Assembly: GCF_010093345.1 (NCBI RefSeq)
Contig: NZ_PDWT01000001.1
Coordinates: 558,001-622,000, forward strand
Source of the DNA: Pseudoxanthomonas yeongjuensis
Lineage (GTDB): Bacteria > Pseudomonadota > Gammaproteobacteria > Xanthomonadales > Xanthomonadaceae
Direction: 5' to 3'
DNA length: 64,000 nt
The notes under the pieces are model-generated. The model searched no databases. It saw only the letters and a list, made by a program, of their open reading frames with translations, and was not told the origin of the DNA. A program made the translations under genes and the position numbers. Of this stretch, positions 46,636-60,398 are shown in pieces. Each line of letters starts with the position of its first letter. Within the stretch, counting starts at the first letter, position 1.

Positions 46636-48540
46636 ATGAAATTGTTGAGCCGCTTGTTGCTGATCCTGTGCTTGCTGCCTGCCATCGCCTGGGGCAGGGA
46701 AGTCCCGATCGAGGATTTCTTCAAGGACTCCGAGTTCAGCAGTGTCAAGCTTTCGCCGGACGGCAAGCATCTGGCCGTGATCGTGCCGCAGAGCGACCGT
46801 ACGGTCCTGGCGGTTCTGGATACGTCGAACCGCAAGGTGGTCGGCAAGTGGGACTACGGCGAGAACCGGCACTTTTCCGATGTGGTCTGGGCCAACGACA
46901 AGCGCCTGCTGTTCTGGGTCGGCATCAAGCTCGGCAGCTTCGATTTCAAGGTCAGCAAGGGCGACCTGTACGCTTCCAACCTGGATGGCAGCGGCCGCAT
47001 CGACATTCCCAATGGCGCCTACTACAGCGTGGTCGACCTGACGCCTGAAGACCCCGACACGATCCTGGTGGAACGGTCCTTGGGCACGGCATTCCTGTTC
47101 AAGTTGAACGTCAACAATGGCCGCACGATCACCGTATCAAGCGCGCCGGTCGATGGCGGCGGCTTCATGGTCGACCATGATCGCAAGGCGCGCTATGCCT
47201 ACGGCGAAATGGAAGATGGACGCGAAGTCACTTATCGTCGCGACGGAGAGAAGTGGACGCTGGTCCACGAAGTCGGCCGCAGCGGCGCCAGCTATGTCCC
47301 ATTGGGCTTCGCTGCCGACAACAAGCACGTCTATGTTTCCAAGGGCGATGAAGGCAAGCCGGAAGCGCTGATGCTGGTGGATCCCGACACCAACGAAGAA
47401 ACCCAGCTGTCGAGCGACGGCATCGTCGACGCGAGCACCTACCTGTGGAGCAGCGACGACAAGACGCTGCTGGCGGTCCGCTACGATGAAGGCATTCCCT
47501 ACTGGGATTTCGTCGCCCCCGAACATCCCGAAGCCAAGATCTACGCCGGGGTGATCAAGGCGTTCCCGGGCAAGGCGGTCAGCTTCGGCGGCATCACCGA
47601 CGACGGCAGCAAGTTCGCATTCCGCGTTTCCTCGGATACGGACCCGGGCCAGGTCTACCTGTTCGATACCGCGAGCGGACGCGCCACCTACCTGCTTTCC
47701 TCCAGGGACTGGATAAAGCCCGAGGAAATGTCGCAGATGAAGCCGGTCGACGTAACCACCCGCGACGGCAAGGTCATACACGGCTACCTGACCGTGCCCC
47801 ACGGTAGCGATGGCCGGAATCTGCCGCTCATCGTCAATCCGCACGGTGGCCCGCACGGAGTGCGTGATTACTGGGGATTCAACCCGGAAGTGCAACTCCT
47901 CGCCAATCGCGGCTTCGCGGTACTGCAGATGAACTATCGCGGTTCGGGCGGCTACGGCAACTCCTTCATCAGCGCCGGCTACCGCAACTGGGGCACGTCC
48001 ATGCAGGACGACCTGACCGATTCGGTGAATTCGCTGGTCAGCAAGGGCATCGTCGACAGGAACCGCATCTGCATCTATGGTGCTTCCTACGGCGGATACG
48101 CGGCATTGATGAGCGTCGTCCGCGAACCGGACCTGTACCGCTGCACGGTCGGCTACGTGGGCGTCTACTCACTGCCGTTGATGTTCGCCAAGGGCGATAT
48201 CCAGGAGCGGAAGAGCGGCCGCAACTTCCAGCACGACGTCCTTCCGCAGGGCACCGCCGCGCTGGAAGCGAACAGCCCGGCCTACAACGTCGGCAAGATC
48301 AAGACGCCGATCATGCTGGTGCATGGCGGCAAGGACCAGCGCGTGCCGATCGCACAGATGCATTTCCTCGTCAATCAGCTGAAGGGCGTCGGCAAGCAGC
48401 CTGAAGCCATCGTCGTGGAAGACAAGGAAGCCCACGGTTTCCGCGACCTGAAGAACAACGTCAACCTCTACACCAGGATGCTGGCCTTCTTCGACAAATA
48501 CATCGGCCCGAAGAGCGCGACCGCGCAAGCCACCCAGTAA
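46636..48540 (+). CDS. Exported S9 family (prolyl oligopeptidase-like) peptidase
   Basis: 634 residues. The signal peptide MKLLSRLLLILCLLPAIAWG is followed by a WD-like beta-propeller (SPDGKHLAVIVP, GITDDGSKFAFRVSS) and the alpha/beta hydrolase domain. The catalytic serine is in GASYGGYAALM, the Asp in HGGKDQRVP and the His in DKEAHGF; NPHGGPHG and QMNYRGSGGYG are family marks. It is presumably a periplasmic peptidase (DAP/acylaminoacyl-peptidase group). AGGAGAGGGG precedes the ATG. Located between carA and carB, 28 bp before carB. Confidence 0.93.
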   Translation: MKLLSRLLLILCLLPAIAWGREVPIEDFFKDSEFSSVKLSPDGKHLAVIVPQSDRTVLAVLDTSNRKVVGKWDYGENRHFSDVVWANDKRLLFWVGIKLGSFDFKVSKGDLYASNLDGSGRIDIPNGAYYSVVDLTPEDPDTILVERSLGTAFLFKLNVNNGRTITVSSAPVDGGGFMVDHDRKARYAYGEMEDGREVTYRRDGEKWTLVHEVGRSGASYVPLGFAADNKHVYVSKGDEGKPEALMLVDPDTNEETQLSSDGIVDASTYLWSSDDKTLLAVRYDEGIPYWDFVAPEHPEAKIYAGVIKAFPGKAVSFGGITDDGSKFAFRVSSDTDPGQVYLFDTASGRATYLLSSRDWIKPEEMSQMKPVDVTTRDGKVIHGYLTVPHGSDGRNLPLIVNPHGGPHGVRDYWGFNPEVQLLANRGFAVLQMNYRGSGGYGNSFISAGYRNWGTSMQDDLTDSVNSLVSKGIVDRNRICIYGASYGGYAALMSVVREPDLYRCTVGYVGVYSLPLMFAKGDIQERKSGRNFQHDVLPQGTAALEANSPAYNVGKIKTPIMLVHGGKDQRVPIAQMHFLVNQLKGVGKQPEAIVVEDKEAHGFRDLKNNVNLYTRMLAFFDKYIGPKSATAQATQ

Positions 48541-48567
48541 ACAAGCGAACCGGAAAACGAATCCCCC

Positions 48568-51810
<3,243 letters not shown>

Positions 51811-51832
51811 ACATCCGCATGAGTACGTCCCC

Positions 51833-52309
51833 ATGAGAGCACCGCTGACATTGAAAGGCGCGCAGCGTTTGCGCGAGGAGCTCGACCATCTGAAGTCGGT
51901 GAAGCGGCCGGCGGTCATCAACGCCATCTCCGAAGCCCGCGCGCACGGCGACCTCAAGGAAAACGCCGAGTACCACGCCGCCCGCGAGCAGCAGAGCTTC
52001 ATCGAAGGCCGCATCAAGCAGCTGGAAGGCGAGCTGTCGCACGCCGAGGTGATCGACGTGGCCCAGCTCAACGCCGGCTCGCGGGTGGTATTCGGCGCCA
52101 CCGTGACCCTGGCCGACGTGGAAACCGACGAAGAGAAGCGTTACCAGATCGTCGGCGACCTGGAAGCGGACATCAAGCTGGCGATGATCGCTATTTCCTC
52201 GCCGCTGGCGCGCGCGTTGATCGGCAAGCACGAGGGCGATTCGGTCACCATAGACGCACCGGCCGGACAGCGCGAATACGAGATCGTCAGCGTCGCTTAC
52301 GCGGGCTGA
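51833..52309 (+). CDS. greA: Transcription elongation factor GreA
   Basis: 158 residues. Coiled-coil N-domain with [18 protein letters not shown], the acidic tip [20 protein letters not shown] and the FKBP-like C-domain. It rescues backtracked RNA polymerase. It starts 22 bp after carB and is followed closely by rpfE and recJ, one transcription unit. Confidence 0.96.
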   Translation: MRAPLTLKGAQRLREELDHLKSVKRPAVINAISEARAHGDLKENAEYHAAREQQSFIEGRIKQLEGELSHAEVIDVAQLNAGSRVVFGATVTLADVETDEEKRYQIVGDLEADIKLAMIAISSPLARALIGKHEGDSVTIDAPAGQREYEIVSVAYAG

Positions 52310-52321
52310 TCGGGATAACGG

Positions 52322-53248
52322 ATGGCGTCGGCTACGCTGCTGCTGCCCTTGCGTTCGCGTTTCGCCGGCCAGGCGCTGCCGGCCGCGTTCGCCAAGGCGC
52401 TGGCGCAAGCCGATCGCGCAACCGGCGATGCGGGCGAGCGAGCGCAGTTGCGCCGCCATTTCCAGCTGATCCCGGACCACTGGCCGATTGCCGCGCTCAC
52501 CCGCCAGCGCGATGCGGGCGATGCCGCCCAGGCCTCGTGGTTGCGTGTCGATCCTGCCCACGTGGCCCCGGACATGGGTGGCGCGCGCATGCTGTCGCAT
52601 GGCGAAGCGCTGGCGCTCACTGCCGAAGACGTCGCGCAACTGCTGCCTGCGCTGCGCCCCTTGTTCGGGGATGCGGGCTTTTCGCTGGACGCGCCGCATC
52701 CCTCGCGCTGGTACCTGCGCCTTCCCCGAGAATCCCGATTGCCCACGTTCGCGACTCCTGACGAAGTGCTGGGCGAAGACCTGTTCGCGCACCTGCCCGA
52801 AGGCGACCTGGGACGGCGCTGGCGCGCCTTGCTCACCGAGGCGCAGGTCGTCCTGCACAACCATCCGTGGAACTCGGTACGCGCCTCGCTCGGCAAGCCT
52901 GCGGTGAACTCGCTGTGGTTCTGGGGCGCCGGCGCGCTGCCGGACTTCGTGCGCACGCGCTATCGGCAGGTCAAGGGCAACGACACCTTGCTGCGGTCGC
53001 TCGCCAGTGCGGCGGGCGTCGCGGATGAAACGGGCGATGCGCAGGAAGTCGATGCACTGGTGGACCTTCGCCACCTGCGCGACCTGGGCATGCTGGCCCG
53101 GGACGCCGTGCAGCCGCTACTGGAAGCGGTGCGCAAGCGCGAACTGCAATCGCTGGGCCTGGACTTCGAGGACGGCGCGATCTTCCGCCTGCGCCGGGAA
53201 CAGCGCTGGCGTTTCTGGCGCAAATCGTTGCCGAAGCTGGACGCATGA
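52322..53248 (+). CDS. rpfE: RpfE-like conserved protein
   Basis: 308 residues, no signal peptide. Recognised mainly by its place: between greA and recJ, as rpfE in Xanthomonas campestris. Conserved-looking parts include PDHWPIAALTRQRDAGDAAQ, LRVDPAHVAPDMGGARM, RWYLRLP and NSLWFWGAGALP. Relatives are sometimes annotated as phosphoglycerate mutases, but no such catalytic site is visible. In Xanthomonas rpfE affects extracellular enzyme and polysaccharide levels; the mechanism is unknown. It overlaps recJ by ATGA. Confidence 0.75.
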   Translation: MASATLLLPLRSRFAGQALPAAFAKALAQADRATGDAGERAQLRRHFQLIPDHWPIAALTRQRDAGDAAQASWLRVDPAHVAPDMGGARMLSHGEALALTAEDVAQLLPALRPLFGDAGFSLDAPHPSRWYLRLPRESRLPTFATPDEVLGEDLFAHLPEGDLGRRWRALLTEAQVVLHNHPWNSVRASLGKPAVNSLWFWGAGALPDFVRTRYRQVKGNDTLLRSLASAAGVADETGDAQEVDALVDLRHLRDLGMLARDAVQPLLEAVRKRELQSLGLDFEDGAIFRLRREQRWRFWRKSLPKLDA

Positions 53249-55008
53249 CCTCAAGCCCGATGACCCCGGGCCCGAGGATCCGTCGGCGCCAAGTCGACGC
53301 GGCAGGAAGCTGGCCCGATTCGATATCGCCCTTGTTGCGCCGTATCTATGCGGGACGCGGCGCCACCGGCATCGCCCAGGCGCAACCGAAACTCGCGCAA
53401 TTGTTGCCGCCCGATTCGCTCGGCGGGCTCGCTGAAGCGACCGCCTTGCTCGCCGACGCCATCGCCGGTAATCGGCACATCGTCGTGGTCGGCGATTTCG
53501 ATTGCGATGGGGCTACCGCCTGCGCGGTGGGCGTGCGTGGGTTGCGCATGCTTGGCGCGACCCGGGTGACGCCGGCCGTGCCGAATCGCATGGTTCATGG
53601 CTATGGGTTGTCGCCTGGGCTGGTCGCAGAGCTTGTCGGGCTGGAGCCTGACCTATTGATCACTGTGGATCATGGCATCGTCTGCCATGCCGGTATCGCG
53701 GCGGCGAAGGCATTGGGTTGGCAGGTATTGGTCACCGATCATCATCTGCCCGGCGAACAGTTGCCGACGGCCGATGCCATCGTCAATCCCAACCTCCGCG
53801 GCGATGCCTTTCCCAGCAAGATGCTGGCCGGCGTGGGGGTGATGTTCTACGTGCTGCTCGCGCTGCGGAAGAAGCTGCGCGATAGCGGGGTTCTCGCCAA
53901 TGGCGGACACGATCTTTCCACCTTGCTGGACCTGGTCGCGGTAGGAACCATTGCCGACCTGGTCCCGCTGGACGTCAACAACCGCGCCCTGGTCGGTGCG
54001 GGCATGCGACGGCTTCGTGCGGGGCAGGGATGCGCAGGACTGCGCGCACTGATCGAGGTATCGGGCCGCGATGCCGCAAGATTGACCGCGGCGGACATCG
54101 GCTTCGCCATCGCTCCCCGGCTCAACGCCGCCGGTCGCCTTGAAGACATGGCGATCGGCATCGAATGCCTGCTCAGCGACGACGCCACCCAGGCGGGCGA
54201 GCTTGCGCAGGTATTGAACGGCATCAACGCCGAGCGCCGTGGCGTGCAACAGCAGATGGTCGATGAAGCCGAAATCGCGCTTGCGCGGCTCGGCGACAGC
54301 GTGGCTCAGGCACCGATCGCGCTCTGCCTGTTCGATCCGGAATGGCATCCCGGCGTGGTCGGCCTGGTCGCATCGAAGATGAAGGAAAAGCTGCATCGCC
54401 CGGTGATCGCGTTCGCGCCGTCCGAACCGGGCAGCAGCAGCCTGCGCGGATCGGCCCGTTCCATTCCCGGATTCCACATCCGCGATGCGCTGGCCGGCGT
54501 GGACGCGGCGCATCCCGGGCTGATCGGGAAGTTCGGCGGGCACGCGATGGCAGCGGGCCTGAGCCTCGATGAAAGCGAATTCGCGCGCTTCCAGGACGCT
54601 TTCCGCGAGCAGGTCGAGTCGATGATGGATCCGGCCATGCTGCACGCCGAACTGCTCAGCGACGGCGAACTGGCGGCGGACGAGTTCATCGCCGCCAACG
54701 CCGAGGCGCTGCGCAGCGGCGGCCCCTGGGGCCAGGGCTATGGCGAGCCGTTGTTCGACGGCGAATTCGAGGTGATCGACTGGCGCGTGGTCGGCGAGCG
54801 CCACCTCAAGCTGGTCCTGCGCGTCGAGGGCCGCCGCGAAACGCTCAACGCCATCCATTTCGGCGGCTGGCAGGAGCAGGAACCCGGATCGCGCCAGCGC
54901 CTGGCTTATCGACTGGTGCCGGACGACTATCGCGGTGGCGGCGCAATCCAGTTGATCGTCGAGCATCGGGAATCCCTGTCCCCCAAGGGGACTGCCTTCG
55001 CTACGTAG
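53245..55008 (+). CDS. recJ: Single-stranded-DNA-specific exonuclease RecJ
   Basis: 587 residues. DHH phosphoesterase motifs: VVGDFDCDGATAC, TVDHGIVCH, VTDHHLPGEQLP and NPN, then the DHHA1 motif GKFGGHAMAAGLS. 5'-3' exonuclease in recombination and mismatch repair. Its start overlaps the rpfE stop. The TAG stop (55006-55008) is part of a half-REP beginning GTAGAGCC. Confidence 0.96.
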   Translation: MTSSPMTPGPRIRRRQVDAAGSWPDSISPLLRRIYAGRGATGIAQAQPKLAQLLPPDSLGGLAEATALLADAIAGNRHIVVVGDFDCDGATACAVGVRGLRMLGATRVTPAVPNRMVHGYGLSPGLVAELVGLEPDLLITVDHGIVCHAGIAAAKALGWQVLVTDHHLPGEQLPTADAIVNPNLRGDAFPSKMLAGVGVMFYVLLALRKKLRDSGVLANGGHDLSTLLDLVAVGTIADLVPLDVNNRALVGAGMRRLRAGQGCAGLRALIEVSGRDAARLTAADIGFAIAPRLNAAGRLEDMAIGIECLLSDDATQAGELAQVLNGINAERRGVQQQMVDEAEIALARLGDSVAQAPIALCLFDPEWHPGVVGLVASKMKEKLHRPVIAFAPSEPGSSSLRGSARSIPGFHIRDALAGVDAAHPGLIGKFGGHAMAAGLSLDESEFARFQDAFREQVESMMDPAMLHAELLSDGELAADEFIAANAEALRSGGPWGQGYGEPLFDGEFEVIDWRVVGERHLKLVLRVEGRRETLNAIHFGGWQEQEPGSRQRLAYRLVPDDYRGGGAIQLIVEHRESLSPKGTAFAT

Positions 55009-55028
55009 AGCCGAGCTTGCTCGGCTGC
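55005..55028. repeat. Single half REP overlapping the recJ stop codon
   Basis: GTAGAGCCGAGCTTGCTCGG then CTGC, the same unit as in the pair at 58480-58544. No inverted partner nearby. Confidence 0.8.
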
Positions 55029-55058
55029 TCCAGCCAAGGATAAAAAGCTGCACAGTGT

Positions 55059-56249
55059 TTATCCGGGCGATGGCTGCGCATCGCGGATCGGCAATGCCGA
55101 CTCACGTCGCTTCAACCCGAACAACGGCCGTAGCCAGCCTGCGCGCCGGATGATTTCGTAACCGCCAAAGCACGCCACGAAGGTCAGCACGATCAGCAGC
55201 GGCCCTTCCAGTAACGGTGGAATCGCAAGCGGCTTGAGATTGTGCGCAGCCACTACGATCACGGTCTGGTGCAGGATGTAGACCGGGAACACCGCCTGGG
55301 TCAGGTAGCGCAGCGCGGGACTGTCACCGGGAGCGAGACGATGGGCGAAGCCGAGGATGGCGGCGATGCTGGCCCACTGGTTGATGCCCCAGGCCAGACG
55401 CTGGGCCATGCGTAACAGGTCGGGTGGCGGATTGGTTTCATCGGTATAGCCCGAGCCGAAGAAGTACCAGACGATGAAGACATAGCCGGCGATCGCCAGC
55501 CAAAACGCGATCCAGCGCAGGCGTTGCAGGCTTTCCCACACACTCGCCGTCCGCGCCACCAGGAACCCGAGCAGGAACAGGGGCAGGTACTGCGCATGGT
55601 TGTACCAGTCGCCCACCAGCGCGTGGGTCGATTCGAAACGGCCCACCAGGGCGATCCGGACCACGATCAGCAGCAGCACGGGCCAGATGAGCACGCCCGG
55701 TCCCGAGAGCAGGGTGCCCAGATGTTGGCGAACCCATTCGACCAGTTTCGGTGGCAGCCGCAGCAGCAGCCAGAGCACCACGGTGTAGACCCATAGATAG
55801 GCCACGAACCAGAGATGGTTCCAGGTCGGCAGATCCAGGCAATCGCCGTCGCGGCAGAAGCTGCCGTCGCCGGCCAGGTAGCGCGCATAGAAGGCCAGGT
55901 AGCCACCGGTGTAGCCGCCGGGCAGCTTTTCCACCACCTCGTAGTACGGCTGCGGCACCACCACCACCAGCATGCCGAAGACCAGGGGCACCAGAAGGCG
56001 CCAGGAACGCGTGCGCAGGAAGCCCCGTGGCGTCTTGCCGAACAGGAACGCACTGGCCGCCCCGGAGACCAGGAACAGCAACGAAAGCCGCCAGGGGCTG
56101 GTCAGCATCATCAACGGCTCGATGGTCTCGCTGGCGTGCGGACTTTTCACGTGCCAGTCCCAGGTCACGTAGTACATGCCTACGTGGTAGAGGACCAGCA
56201 AGCCGAAGGCGCAGACGCGGACCCAGTCGAGGTCGTGGCGACGGGTCAT
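55059..56249 (-). CDS. Acyltransferase family 3 (OpgC-like) membrane protein
   Basis: 396 residues with about ten transmembrane segments. The N-terminus RHDLDWVRVCAFGLLVLYHVGMYY has the conserved His of acyltransferase-3 proteins; SPWRLSLLFLVSGAASAFLF, WNHLWFVAYLWVY and PVYILHQTVIVV are typical of the MdoC/OpgC branch, which succinylates periplasmic glucans. Substrate not shown. It is divergent from the membrane LytTR regulator gene (151 bp between starts). Confidence 0.88.
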   Translation of the reverse strand: MTRRHDLDWVRVCAFGLLVLYHVGMYYVTWDWHVKSPHASETIEPLMMLTSPWRLSLLFLVSGAASAFLFGKTPRGFLRTRSWRLLVPLVFGMLVVVVPQPYYEVVEKLPGGYTGGYLAFYARYLAGDGSFCRDGDCLDLPTWNHLWFVAYLWVYTVVLWLLLRLPPKLVEWVRQHLGTLLSGPGVLIWPVLLLIVVRIALVGRFESTHALVGDWYNHAQYLPLFLLGFLVARTASVWESLQRLRWIAFWLAIAGYVFIVWYFFGSGYTDETNPPPDLLRMAQRLAWGINQWASIAAILGFAHRLAPGDSPALRYLTQAVFPVYILHQTVIVVAAHNLKPLAIPPLLEGPLLIVLTFVACFGGYEIIRRAGWLRPLFGLKRRESALPIRDAQPSPG

Positions 56250-56400
56250 GGTGATCTCCTGTCCGGGAAAGCAGCCACTCTGGGTTTCCGCCTGATCGAT
56301 GCCAGCGCGAAGTGACGGGTAGAGGCGGGGCAGGGACGAAACGAGGAACGCAGGGACGAACTCCCCCGGGTTGCGCCATCCGGGAACGTAGAATGCGGCG

Positions 56401-57309
56401 ATGGATTCCGCCCCACCCAGCGCCTACCAACGCTTCCTGCCCTGGCGGCGGACCTTCGAGGTGGGCTTCTGGGTGGTGCTGACCCTGGTCAACGGCATCG
56501 CCAACAGCATCACCGTGCTGATCGACATCCGCCGCAGCGAACTCGACTTCGCCGCCTGGCAGCCGGCGGTATGGGAATTCACCAGCGGACTGCTCATGCT
56601 GACCCTGGTTCCGGCGCTGGTCTGGTTCACCCGCCTGTTCCCGCTGCACTGGGACAACTGGCGCCGCCAGCTGCCCTGGCATTTGCTGGCCAGCGCAGTG
56701 TTCTCGCTGGTCCATGTGGTGGGCATGGTCGGCCTGCGCATGCTGATCTACCGCGCGCAGGGGATGGAATACGACTTCGGTCCGTGGCCGCGGGAGCTGT
56801 TCTACGAATACCTGAAGGACATCCGCTCCTACGCAAGCATGGTGGCGGGGATCGAGATCTACCGCTTCGTCCTGCGCCGCTCACAGGGCGAGGCCAGCCT
56901 GCTGGACATGCCGGACGAGGGCGAGCCAGTGGAACCGGTGGATCGGCCGGAACGTTTTCTGGTGCGCAAGCTGGGCCGCGAGTTCCTGGTGTCCGCCGCC
57001 GATATCGAATGGCTGCAGGCCTCGGGCAACTACGTCAACCTGCGCATCCGCGAGCACGACTACCCGTTGCGCAGCACCATCGCAGGCATCGAATCGAAAC
57101 TGGATCCACGCCGTTTCGCCCGCGTCCACCGCAGCTACATCGTCAACCTGGACCTGATCGCCTCGATCGAGCCGCTGGACACCGGCGATGCCCGCCTGCA
57201 CCTGAAGGACCGGACCACGTTGCCCTGCAGCCGCCGCTACCGGGCCGGGTTGCGGGGCAGGGCGGGCGCCACGATGCAGGAGCCGGGCCAGCCCGCTGCG
57301 GCATCCTGA
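56401..57309 (+). CDS. rpfD: Membrane-anchored LytTR transcription regulator (RpfD-like)
   Basis: 302 residues: four predicted membrane helices at about 18-145 (VGFWVVLTLVNGIANSITVL first), a linker with MPDEGEPVEPVDRPERF, and a C-terminal LytTR DNA-binding domain from about 187 (LVRKLGREFLVSAADIEWLQASGNYVNL, RFARVHRSYIVNLDLIASIE). The position between recJ and prfB matches rpfD of X. campestris. There is no receiver domain, so the membrane part is presumably the sensor. It may control the divergent acyltransferase gene. Confidence 0.8.
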   Translation: MDSAPPSAYQRFLPWRRTFEVGFWVVLTLVNGIANSITVLIDIRRSELDFAAWQPAVWEFTSGLLMLTLVPALVWFTRLFPLHWDNWRRQLPWHLLASAVFSLVHVVGMVGLRMLIYRAQGMEYDFGPWPRELFYEYLKDIRSYASMVAGIEIYRFVLRRSQGEASLLDMPDEGEPVEPVDRPERFLVRKLGREFLVSAADIEWLQASGNYVNLRIREHDYPLRSTIAGIESKLDPRRFARVHRSYIVNLDLIASIEPLDTGDARLHLKDRTTLPCSRRYRAGLRGRAGATMQEPGQPAAAS

Positions 57310-57347
57310 TAGAATTCACGACCGTTTTCATCCGTATTCCCCCCGCC

Positions 57348-58473
57348 ATGATCGAACTCAACCCCATCCGCCAGCGCATCGCCGATCTCCAGGAACGGCT
57401 GCTTTCGCTTCGGGGGTATCTTTGACTACGACGCCAAGCGCGAGCGCCTGGAAGAAGTAAACCGGGAACTCGAAAACCCGGAGATCTGGAACAACGCCGA
57501 ATACGCCCAGACCCTGGGCCGCGAGCGTTCCAGCCTTGAAAAGAACGTCAACGGCATCGCCAGCCTGGAAGACGGGCTGGGCGAGGCCAGCGAATTGCTC
57601 GACCTGGCCGAAAGCGAGAACGACGAGGAAACCGCACAGGCGGTGGTGGCCGACGTGGCGGGGTTCAACACGCACGTCGAGAAGCTGGAGTTCCAGCGCA
57701 TGTTCTCCGGCGAACTGGACCCGGCCAACTGCTTCGTCGATATCCAGGCCGGCGCCGGCGGCACCGAGGCCCAGGACTGGGCCGAGATGATGCTGCGCAT
57801 GTACCTGCGCTGGTGCGAGTCGCGCGGCTGGAAGACCGAGCTGATGGAAGTCAGCGCCGGCGAAGTGGCGGGCATCAAGTCGGCCACGTTCCGCGTCGAA
57901 GGCGAATACGCCTATGGCTGGCTGAAGACCGAGATCGGCGTGCACCGGCTGGTGCGCAAGTCGCCGTTCGATTCGGACAACCGCAGGCATACCTCGTTCA
58001 CGTCGGTGTTCGTTTCGCCGGAAGTCGACGACAACATCCAGATCGACATCAATCCCGCCGATCTGCGTACCGATGTGTACCGCTCCTCCGGCGCCGGCGG
58101 TCAGCACGTCAACAAGACCGAGTCGGCGGTACGCATCACCCACATCCCGACCAACACCGTGGTCGCCTGCCAGACCGGCCGCAGCCAGCACCAGAACCGC
58201 GACAATGCGATGAAGATGCTGGCGGCCAAGCTGTACGAACTGGAGATCCAGAAGCGCAACACCGAGCGCGATGCGCTGGAAGCGACCAAGTCCGACATCG
58301 GCTGGGGCAGCCAGATCCGCAACTACGTACTGGACCAGAGCCGGATCAAGGACCTGCGTACCGGCATCGAACGCACCGACACGCAGAAGGTACTGGACGG
58401 CGACCTGGACGAATTCGTCGAGGCCAGCCTGAAATCGGGGCTGGAGGCCGGCTCGAAACGCAGCGATGCTTGA
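57348..58473 (+). CDS. prfB: Peptide chain release factor 2 (programmed +1 frameshift)
   Basis: Translation starts at 57348 and reaches an in-frame TGA at 57423-57425 after 25 codons ending RGYL. A +1 shift at CTT-TGA-C (skipping 57423) continues as [16 protein letters not shown] to 58473, 374 residues in all. A G-run (GGGGG) just upstream serves as the internal Shine-Dalgarno. The stop-reading motif SPF is in [11 protein letters not shown] and the GGQ loop in [14 protein letters not shown]2 reads UGA and UAA; the shift is its autoregulation. Confidence 0.98.
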
Positions 58474-58479
58474 CCTGCC

Positions 58480-58544
58480 GTAGAGCGGAGCTTGCTCCGC
58501 TGCTGTTCTTCCGCAACCCTTCAGCCGAGCAAGCTCGGCTCTAC
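58480..58544. repeat. Paired palindrome (cores GCGGAGCTTGCTCCGC and GCCGAGCTTGCTCGGC)
   Basis: Left arm 58480-58502, right arm 58522-58544. The two arms differ at two positions that are complementary within each arm's own stem (CGGAG/CTCCG versus CCGAG/CTCGG), so each hairpin stays paired. Located between prfB and lysS. Confidence 0.85.
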
Positions 58545-58564
58545 AACAGAATCCACTCACCCCC

Positions 58565-60085
<1,521 letters not shown>

Positions 60086-60398
60086 AGCCACTTCACCAGG
60101 TGACGCTCGGGGGCAGGTTGTGCCCGGGCTTGGATCTTGTATTGACGGCCAGATCCTGTCGGACAAAGCGACTTCCCACCCGGATAGCCGCCTTTAACGC
60201 GATATAGGTCACTATTTCCCGGGGCAGGCGCATTGGCCGCTCCAATGGCATGGTTTCTGCGTCAATTCCCCGGCAACCAGGGTATCCGGGCAAGGCAATC
60301 GACTTCCCTCCCGGGTTCCCGCAGTTGATTTCGAGCCGACCATCGAGACCAGAGCACGGGTATATTCGCCAGCAGGCGGAATGCCAGGGAGATTGGAA
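60086..60398. other. Intergenic region upstream of rpfG
   Basis: 313 bp without a gene or REP element. A TATATT at 60362-60367 could be the -10 of rpfG, but no good -35 was found at the right distance. Confidence 0.4.
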
